Shown here one piece after another: positions 49,363-56,982 of a stretch of 64,000 bases of DNA (position 1 is its first letter; every line of letters begins with the position of its first letter). The stretch lies in contig OZ037902.1 in NCBI GenBank assembly GCA_964035575.1, positions 806,001 to 870,000 of the forward strand, in the 5' to 3' direction. The DNA is from Rhynchopus sp. YZ270_cl-10 (taxonomy: Eukaryota > Euglenozoa > Diplonemea > Diplonemida > Diplonemidae). Below the pieces are notes generated by a model. It saw nothing but the letters and a program-made list of their open reading frames with translations. It searched no databases and was not told where the DNA came from. The position numbers and the translations under genes were made by a program.

Positions 49363-50446
49363 CATACATTGAAATCCCGGGGAGTCACGGGGAGTTTGGC
49401 AAAAAATCAAAAAAAACGAACTCCCCGTGAGTGTTTTTTTGGTTTCGAGAGTTTTCGAGAGTGTTTTTTTTTTTTTTACGGAGAGTTTTCGCGATTAATC
49501 GCGACAAAATTCGCGATTAATCCCCGGGAGTAAAATCGCGATTTTTTGTAGCATTTTACCCCAAACACAACCGTGCACACCTGGTGCTATCCGCATCTGA
49601 CCTGTGCCTACCTGGGCACACGTTCAGTCTACGTACTCACATTACACCTACCGATTGATTCGCAAAATGCACCCACCACGACAGAGGGGTGATAAGCCTC
49701 GCGGCTTTAGGCGGCACAGTGGTGGCGGACATGAGCAAACGAGCCCATAGGTCGATCACAAATGCGACGGGTTAATTCCGCGCTTAGGAATTATCCACAC
49801 CTGTTTAAGATATAATTACGCTTAAATTACTCTGGGCGCAAAATGGTACAGCATACCAGCACGGAAGCATACCACCACATGAAAGCAGGGCTATTTTAAA
49901 TATGGGGATAAGGAACGAGAAAAGGGTGAAAACGGGTCGAGGCTTCCCGCCGCAGGCGGAAATTTTTAGATGCCGTGCACTTTTCCAGGTGGTTTGAAGA
50001 GTGATCTGACCATATTGTCCCAGTATAGCAGTACACCCAATAAATCCATTGGAGAAGGAACATTGCACTTTTGACCACCACAGAATACATGTTGCCAGCC
50101 ACACCACTAAAGTACAAAAACCCCCTCGGAACGTAGTGAGAGCTTGTGAAAAAATCTCTCCCCGTTCATAGATGGCCCAGTTTTCGAGATTTTTCCATAA
50201 ATTCGCGATTAATCGCAAATTTTTATTTTATAAATTGGAGAGTTTTCGAGAGTATTTTTTTTAAAATCGGGGAGTATTGGAGAGTTTTGGAGAGTTTTGG
50301 AGAGTTTTTTTTTAAATTGGAGAGTTTTCGAGAGTTTTTCACAAATTCGCGATTAATCGCGAATTTTTTTTCTTTTTTTTTAATCGCTAAAACTCTCGAA
50401 AACACCAGTGGAGAGTCTCCGCGACTCCCGGGGATTTCAATGTATG
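49363..50446. mobile_element. 1.1-kb TIR element with CGCGATTAATCGCG palindromes
   Basis: The ends are inverted copies: CATACATTGAAATCCCGGGG at the left, and at the right the reverse complement of CATACATTGAAATCCCCGGG, extending through GAGTC. CAACTT flanks both ends (49357-49362 and 50447-50452), a possible 6-bp target duplication. Inside each end lie arrays of GAGAGTTTTCGAGAGTTTTT and palindromes around CGCGATTAATCGCG (about 49490, 50205 and 50345). The middle (about 49560-50140) has a 137-codon minus-strand frame without a recognised domain. It is probably a non-autonomous DNA transposon of unassigned superfamily. Confidence 0.65.
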
Positions 50447-50519
50447 CAACTTTTATTTTGATGAATTAGAATCATTAAGGTTTGGGTACATCCTACTGGC
50501 GCACCCTATTATACCTATT

Positions 50520-50665
50520 CAGTAGAATTGAAAGTGCATAGATGGAACGCCCACATGAGTAGCTGCCAATATGAGCACCCCCCAAAAAAAAACAGGATAT
50601 GGGCAATGTGTGGCTATTTTTGCGCCCATATTTTACATATTTTAATGCGCCCATATATCCAGTGT
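50520..50665. repeat. GCGCCCATAT repeat
   Basis: CATAGATGGAACGCCCAC, GCGCCCATATTTTACAT and ATGCGCCCATATATCC recur in inverted form at about 56470-56535 (GCGCCCATATTGCGCCCAG, ATATGGGCGTTCCATCTATG). Together with the CGGACGAAGTTCGTCCGG palindromes these suggest parts of another inverted-repeat element that later insertions have split. Confidence 0.35.
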
Positions 50666-50722
50666 TTCCGCGACCCAAAAATCGGACGAAGTTCGTCCGG
50701 TACAGGCACTCCGCTAGGTACT

Positions 50723-50751
50723 AAAGTTCTGTTGATTGTCAACAGAACTTT
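50723..50751. other. Perfect 13-bp hairpin
   Basis: AAAGTTCTGTTGA, loop TTG, then TCAACAGAACTTT: a perfect stem in an otherwise repeat-rich flank. It lies about 270 bp left of the retroelement. No function is known to me. Confidence 0.6.
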
Positions 50752-51999
50752 TTGAAAATGGGGGAAAAAAGAAAAAAAAAAAAAGTTCTGCTGAGTGGTT
50801 CAGACCCGTTCTACCTGTCAAAAAAGCTCAGGAGAAGAAGATATGGAGAGGTGAGTGCTTAAACGTCCCAAAAAAGTCAAAATCGGGCGTTGGTAAAAAA
50901 AAAAGTTGCGTACCGTGCGCCTGCGGCGCAAGCATGTACCCCACCAACGTGGACCATCAACAGAATATTTTCAAAATCGGAAATCCTAGCGGAGAGCCTG
51001 GTCCGGTAGGAAAAAAAAAAAACTAAACATAACATTATACCAACTGATCTGTCTTTACTACTCTACTACTATGTCTTTTTTCGTTGACCGCAGCCATTTA
51101 GGCTCTTTGCCTATGACGCACATGATAATGGATGAGGGGGAGGATTCAAAAGGAAAAAGCGTAAAGACAGATCTATCGTTGGTTTTAAATATGTTTAGTT
51201 TCCAATCACACTTCGTGTGTGCAAAAACTAAACATAACATTATACCAACTGATCTGTCTTTACTACTCTACTACTATGTCTTTTTTCGTTGACCGCAGCA
51301 TGACCCAAAGGGACCGCGCAGCGGAATAGTAGCATAGTACGGAGTTAAACGGGGAAGAAAAAAGGGGGGAAACGGTAGGAAAAGAAAGAAAAACGGTAAA
51401 CACAGCACCGAGCAAGCCAGCACTCACAGAAAGAAATCGTGTTGATATCCATTCGCCGTCTCGAAGACAGTGGATAAGGGGGGGGCCGTAAGCGCAAGGA
51501 GTGCCAAGCATAGTCAGCACACCCCATACAGGGGAACACATTTCAAACAAAAATAAAAGCGCATGGTGCACGAAGCAGAGTCAGTACCATCAAACGGGAG
51601 AGCAAAAAATAGGAAAACGGTGTCAGTGATAAGCAGGGACTACAAAAACCAGCACGGGCGGACCCACCACCGAAACGACAATCTTCCGCGAGAGTCGCCT
51701 CTCCAAACTACCGGGCAGCGGACGTTCGTGAAGCAGGGAGGCGTGGTACTAAAACGTGTCCTCAACCGCGTATAGCGGGGCTCGTGGCCATCAGAACAAC
51801 CCGCCCTTGGCAGGAAAATACCACGTACACAACGCAAGAAAACAGAGCGCGCACGCACAATACGAGGACAAGCTCCTCAAAGAAAAACCAGTCGTCCCGC
51901 GACAGGCCCACACAGACCACCATTGAACCCTAGGTGATGAAAAATAAAACAAACACTAAACACTCCTACGACGCACTGTGAGCGGGAAGGCAAACAATA

Positions 52000-52890
52000 A
52001 AATGCATGGGGCACTAAGCATAGTCAGCACGCACCAGCGATGAAATGTTGATGAACAAGAAACACCCCTTCGTCGCTCCTCGAGCAGGAAGGTAAAATAA
52101 AATGCATGGGGCACCAAGCAGAGTCAGCACGCACCAGCGATAAAGTGTTGATGAACATTGACACCCCTTCAGGGGAAAAAGTAAAAAGCACAAGGGGCAC
52201 CAAGCAGAGTCAGCACGCTCCAAGCGAGAAAATGATAACAATAACAAAACCCTTCGTCGCTCCGTGAGCGGGAAGGTAAAATAAAATGCATGGGGCACCA
52301 AGCAGAGTCAGCACGCACCAGCGATAAAGTGTTGATGAACAATAAATACCCCTTCAGGGGAAAAGGTAAAAAGTACATGGGGCACTAAGCAGAGTCAGTA
52401 CGCACCAGCGATAAAAGGTTGATGAACAAGGAACACCCCCTCGTCGCTCCACGAGCAGGAAGGTAAAATAAAATGCATGGGGCACCAAGCAGAGTCAGCA
52501 CGCACCAGCGATAAAGTGTTGATGAACATTGACACCCCTTCAGGGGAAAAAGTAAAAAGCACAAGGGGCACCAAGCAGAGTCAGCACGCTCCAAGCGAGA
52601 AAATGATAACAATAACAAAACCCTTCGTCGTTCCGTGAGCGGGAAGGTAAAATAAAATGCATGGGGCACCAAGCAGAGTCAGCACGCTCCAAGCGAGAAA
52701 ATGATAACAATAACAAAACCCTTCGTCGTTCCGTGAGCGGGAAGGTAAAATAAAATGCATGGGGCACCAAGCAGAGTCAGCACGCACCAGCGATAAAATG
52801 TTGATGAACAATAAACATCCCTTCGTCGCCCCGTGGGCAGGGGAAAAATATAAAAACTCATGGGGCACTGAGCAAAGCCAGCACGCGCCA
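52000..52890 (-). repeat. Tandem array inside the retroelement
   Basis: About ten units of 84-105 bp, each with GGGGCACCAAGCAGAGTCAG, CACGC(A/T)CCA and a CCCTTCGTCG or CCCCTTCAGGGG segment. Two sub-types alternate, and the last units show higher-order duplication. Isolated unit-like pieces (GTCAGCACACCCC; GAGTCAGTACC) lie further left at about 51513 and 51580. The array sits downstream of the RT frame in element sense. Confidence 0.75.
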
Positions 52891-52905
52891 TAACAAACAA
52901 AACAA

Positions 52906-54810
52906 TTATTGACAAAACATTGCCTCCACACTCTCGTATTCTTTGAGCACAGGGGGGAGTGACACCATCGTGGGGGCCACCGTCCCGCGAGTGAACTCGT
53001 CAGCACGTTGACTTAAAGTGTCCACCCACGTGGCGGATACACACATGTTTGCTGTCTTTGCAGTGTCAAAAATCGCACACAGCAGCTCGTTAGCTAGATA
53101 ATTCTTGCTGTGACCTTTGTTTATAGCTGCCACTGCAGCGGCGTTGTCGACCTGAAGAGACACTTCATGATTAGGGTGGTTTGCGGCCGCTAACCGAACG
53201 GCTAGCCAAGCAGCGTATAGCTCTTTCAGGTATATGTGATGTTTCTCAGGATCTGGAAACACACCCTGAACAACAGGTTCGAAAAACTCAGATTCTATTA
53301 AAGCAGCCCACTCGCGGTCCGAGGCATCTGACCAAGTCACCACGGTGGGTCTCTCTGGTTGGTCTACAATCCAGTCATTACAACGCATCACAGACACTAT
53401 GCCTGTGAATTCTGAGATAACAGATGGGGGGATAAAAAGTTGAACATCCCACTTTTGTGGGTCAATAGCAAGTAAAGACGCGGTACGCCGCAGAAAAGAA
53501 AGAGAATCACGGTAATAACACAAATTCCGTTTGGTACAATACAAAAACCACACGAAACCTCCCAATACTTTGTAGAAATCCCGGGCAGTGCAGTCGTCTT
53601 TCAACACCGCACTGAGAACGGGGGATTCCACACACTTCCCAATCCAGTCAGGGGCAGCACGGTACCGTCTTGGGGAACTCGCCAAGTCAAACTCCAGGCC
53701 CAAAGCGCAAAAGTTCGTCCTAGGCACTCCCTCTCCCTCGTCGTCATTCAGCTCGGCACCGACACGTTCAGCGCGTCGGAGGAACGAAGAGTAGCGCCTC
53801 TCTGCCTCCTGCAAGGTATTGCCCACGACAAAGAAGTTGTCCACCCAAGGTATCCCTTCATCCTCTGGCAGCAACACCATAGCCGAGCGGTGCGCGATGC
53901 ACGGCGCCCAACTCCACCCCATGCACAGCACGTTGAGCTTTGCCCTCACAAAGGGTCCGCGTGCACCTGCCAGGTTCACTCCAAAGAAATCGTCCACACC
54001 ATCTGCCAGCGGAAACTGGTAAAACCAGCTCCGCCCATCAGCTTGCACCACGTACGCACTGTCCAGAAACCTCTTCACTACCTTATGTATGGAAGGTAGA
54101 TACATGGGAGGGGGGTCACGCATCAGGCGGTTCAGCTTCCGACCGTCGCAGACCAGCCTCAGTCCCCGCACCTTCTTCGGCACGGTGAAGGCGGGAAGTA
54201 TCACCTTCTGCTCGCCAGACCGAGACATCACACCCCACTTCTGCAGCTTCCCCCAGTGGCGCAGCATATGCCTGGAAGTCCCTCTCTTTACCGGGACTGA
54301 CGACTCCAGGACTTTTCGGCCCTCCTCGGTGAGGGCTGCCGTGAAGGCTTCGGGGGACCGGATCACGTCGAGGACTCCTGTCAGAAGACCTTGAGAGTCC
54401 ATCGCCGTTAGGGCATCCAGGTCCAACCTAGCACGGGAGATCTCCGCCAGCTCCCCCTCAGCGCGTTCGGCGGGAGCAGACACAAAGCGGCGATCCAAAA
54501 CAATCGTTGCCTCCCCGTACAGGAGCACAACATCAGGCCCATCGTCCTCCTCCGTCCTCCTCGGGAGCGCGGGCGGTGGTGGAGGCGCGTACATCTTCGG
54601 CGGCGCTCCGAATGTCGGGAAAGCAGGACGCAATGGTGGTGCACGCGCTCTTCTCCAGCGTCGTACCCACACACAGGGCCTCAAGCCACACTGCAGCGGA
54701 GGGTGCGTCAGCGAGGGCCCAACTGCTCCTGCGACGCACTGCACGACGGCAACCCGTGCTCCTCCTCGTCCCCTGCCACCCCGCGCACGAGTCCTACTCC
54801 TCCGTGCCAT
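52906..54810 (-). CDS. Reverse transcriptase-RNase H of the DIRS-order element
   Basis: A fossil-element frame of 634 residues that looks whole over its length. After an arginine-rich start and a proline-rich linker, residues about 190-420 form a reverse transcriptase of DIRS type, and residues about 490-600 an RNase H. The family uses them to copy its RNA into DNA. No break is visible within this frame. It is the only large frame of the element that I can assign. Confidence 0.8.
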   Translation of the reverse strand: MARRSRTRARGGRGRGGARVAVVQCVAGAVGPSLTHPPLQCGLRPCVWVRRWRRARAPPLRPAFPTFGAPPKMYAPPPPPALPRRTEEDDGPDVVLLYGEATIVLDRRFVSAPAERAEGELAEISRARLDLDALTAMDSQGLLTGVLDVIRSPEAFTAALTEEGRKVLESSVPVKRGTSRHMLRHWGKLQKWGVMSRSGEQKVILPAFTVPKKVRGLRLVCDGRKLNRLMRDPPPMYLPSIHKVVKRFLDSAYVVQADGRSWFYQFPLADGVDDFFGVNLAGARGPFVRAKLNVLCMGWSWAPCIAHRSAMVLLPEDEGIPWVDNFFVVGNTLQEAERRYSSFLRRAERVGAELNDDEGEGVPRTNFCALGLEFDLASSPRRYRAAPDWIGKCVESPVLSAVLKDDCTARDFYKVLGGFVWFLYCTKRNLCYYRDSLSFLRRTASLLAIDPQKWDVQLFIPPSVISEFTGIVSVMRCNDWIVDQPERPTVVTWSDASDREWAALIESEFFEPVVQGVFPDPEKHHIYLKELYAAWLAVRLAAANHPNHEVSLQVDNAAAVAAINKGHSKNYLANELLCAIFDTAKTANMCVSATWVDTLSQRADEFTRGTVAPTMVSLPPVLKEYESVEAMFCQ

Positions 54811-55151
54811 ATTTATTCGGTAACGAAGTTAAAAAATTTTTTCGTTGACCGCAGCCATTTAGGCTCTTTGCCTATGACGCACATGATAATGGATGAGGGG
54901 GAGGATTCAAAAGGAAAAAGCGTAAAGACAGATCTATCGTTGGTTTTAAATATGTTTAGTTTCCAATCACACTTCGTGTGTGCAAAAAAAAAAAAAACTG
55001 CCGGACGAAGTTCGTCCGGACGAAGTTCATCCGGGGAGTGGGAAAAATGGGTGGGGAGAGGGCCCGGGGTACATTGTAAAGTGGACGAGTGGGGTGCGGC
55101 CCCGCAGGGGACGCACCCCACCCCGTATAGAAAAATAAAGGCCTCCCCTCT

Positions 55152-55637
55152 TTGGCGTCGCGCAGATCTGCGGCCGCACTTATGGTATCCCCCTCTATCA
55201 TTCCCCTCAAACCCTTTGCGGGTTTGTGCACGGAGTACAGCATTGAACAGCTAGGCAGATTGTACGACCAGTTCTTCACCCCCCGCAAACTGTCCTACAT
55301 GCATCACGATGTCGTGGGTGGGGATGCGCTGAAGCCGGTGTACAGCGACACCGCTGAAGGGAAGCAGTTCCAGACAACCAGTATTGTGCAGGGGGTTGGA
55401 TTCAGTGACCTGTTGGCAGAGTGGCAAGAGCTCAAGTCGGTGTTGAGGGTGTGCACCTCAATGACAACTCTTCATGACGTTCTGATGTATGTTGAGCTCA
55501 ATGAGGAAGGTGACACCGAGTACCCTCAGATGAGGACGTTACTCCGTCTCTTGTTCACTCTTCCTGTGGGTACAAGCACAGCTGAGCGCTTATTCCACCA
55601 CCCGCCACGCTTTGTTTTCGAGTATCTCGTAACGTGA
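55152..55637 (+). pseudogene. hAT transposase C-terminal fragment
   Basis: A 161-codon frame. Its end, YPQMRTLLRLLFTLPVGTSTAERLF, matches the hAT C-terminal dimerisation domain, whose core reads LL-x(3)-P-x-S(T)-x(2)-ERxFS. Upstream FSDLLAEWQELKSVL and similar helices fit the last part of the RNase-H-like transposase region. The N-terminal BED finger and most catalytic residues are absent, and the frame leaves the family right after AERLF (HHPPRFVFEYLVT), so both ends are cut. It lies 13 bp to 0.5 kb from repeat elements on both sides and 110 bp from a hAT-type MITE. Confidence 0.65.
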
Positions 55638-55748
55638 GTTTCTCACCTGTTGTGTCTCACGAAAGACCATGAGGCGAGACAACTCCGCCGGAGGCCCCCG
55701 ACCCGGCGCGCGAAGCGCGCCGGGCTCGACCTGTATTGTGTTAAGCAC

Positions 55749-56232
55749 CAGGCATATTGCTAATTTTGCCGAAAGTGGAAAAAAGCAAAACGGCGACACA
55801 TTTTTTTTTTTCCAGGCCAAAAAAAAAATTTTCCCCCCCGTTGAAAGCGGTCGTCGCGCGCTTCGCGCGACGCCTCCCTGCCACCCACAGAGCATTATAT
55901 AGCCCCCCTAGTCTCCACCAAAAAAGTGGTTTTGTGTGAGGCAGTCATTTTTCTCTGTGCGGAAAACTCAGCGAAATATATTCTCGGCATTTTGTGATCC
56001 ACGGCCAACCTACACCACCCCAACCCTTCTCTGCGGGAAAGCTTCCCTCCTCTGTGCCTTGGTAGCTTTCAGCCACTGGTGATCCGCAATCCGTAGTGGG
56101 TGTGGCTACTTTTATGATTTTGCTATATCCTTTTTCTCAAAAAATGGCGGCAGTAAACGGCGCTTCGCCAATTTTGAAAACGGCGTTTTTTTAAAAGGCA
56201 AAACGGCGAAACGGCACTTAGCAATATGCCTG
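55749..56232. mobile_element. hAT-type MITE, second family (484 bp)
   Basis: Perfect 15-bp terminal inverted repeats CAGGCATATTGCTAA...TTAGCAATATGCCTG, flanked by the 8-bp duplication TTAAGCAC (55741-55748 and 56233-56240). Subterminal sequence is also partly inverted (TTTTGCCG; CGGCGAAACGGC). It contains a GC palindrome, CGTCGCGCGCTTCGCGCGACG-like, at about 55852-55872. No open frame of interest. The TIR differs from the 877-bp family, so at least two hAT families have been mobile here. Confidence 0.85.
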
Positions 56233-56341
56233 TTAAGCACTAGTAAAAAAAATTTTTTTGGGGGGAAAAAAAAACTCGTCCGCCCCCTTCGAAAACACCG
56301 GAAGAACGCGGAAACCCTGCATATATCGGAAAAAAAAAATT

Positions 56342-56466
56342 AATGGAGCACACTCTAGGGTGGCTACACTAATACAGCCAAGTTTTCAAAAAAACGAACA
56401 GTGGAGATTGCACAACTGTGGCAACACAACCCGAGGCAACTACACTACTCCAACAATTTATTCAAA
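56342..56466 (+). repeat. CACTAATACAA and TACACTACTCCAA repeats in tandem
   Basis: Two related short repeats abut. The first is GGAGCACACTCTAGGGTGG, CTACACTAATACAGCCAAG, TTTTCAAAAAAAC. The second is GTGGAGATTGCACAACTGTG, GCAACACAACCCGAGGCAAC, TACACTACTCCAACAATTTA. Copies of the first are at 45339-45400 and about 40196-40260. Copies of the second are at 58867-58935, 48129-48190 and (diverged) 59348-59402. Each ends in an A run, as retroposed short RNAs do. Confidence 0.55.
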
Positions 56467-56778
56467 AAATGAATAAAGCGCCCATATTGCGCCCAGATTT
56501 TGTGCCGATATGGGCGTTCCATCTATGTATATGAAATAGTCATTTTTTGCTTTGTATTTGGAGATGTATGTCTGTCAAAAATACGTTCTGTTCACGTCTT
56601 TTATGCAAGATTCAATTCTCAGGTTTTAGAGTACACTTTGTACACGAGAGGGAGTTTGTGTTTCAAGTCAAATTTTTCTTTGCATCAATTTCATACTTGT
56701 AGCTAACTAGCCGTGGTACGTGGCGATTTTGTTTCCCAAAAGAAAGAAAAAAATCGGCCGGAAAGAAATTTTTTTTAC

Positions 56779-56982
56779 CCAGGAAAAAAATTTTTACCCA
56801 GGGAAAAAATTTTCCCCCAGGAAATAAATTTCCCTCAGGCACTAAATTTGCCTCAGGAAATAAATTTCCCCCAGGAAATAAATTTCCCTCAGGAAATAAA
56901 TTTCCCCTAGGAAATAAATTTGCCCCAGGAAATAAATTTCCCTCAGGCAATAAATTTGCCTCCGGCAATAAATTTCCTTCCA
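56779..56982. repeat. Palindromic minisatellite
   Basis: About ten units of 18-20 bp built on CAGGAAATAAATTTCCC. Each unit is itself a palindrome around AATAAATT. Most variant units change both arms together (GGAAAT...ATTTCC against GGCAAT...ATTTGCC). Confidence 0.7.

Larger units (their letters stand above)
51017..54988 (-). mobile_element. DIRS-order retroelement with split direct repeats
   Basis: A fossil element, read on the minus strand. Repeat A (about 153 bp) occurs at 54837-54988 and again at 51076-51227. Repeat B (about 77 bp) occurs at 51223-51299 and 51017-51093. The order A-internal-B-A-B is the split-direct-repeat layout of Ngaro/PAT/VIPER-like DIRS elements, which have neither LTRs nor target duplications. 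The internal part holds a reverse transcriptase-RNase H frame (52906-54810) and a tandem array (about 52000-52890). I do not recognise a tyrosine recombinase or Gag part, so it is probably not complete. The two A copies look identical, which argues for a young insertion. Confidence 0.7.

Noticed and set aside
49363-50446. CRISPR-like look of the regularly spaced GAGAGTTTTCGAGAG units
   Set aside because: Units are subterminal repeats of an inverted-repeat element, spacing is irregular, there are no unique spacers, and the genome is eukaryotic.
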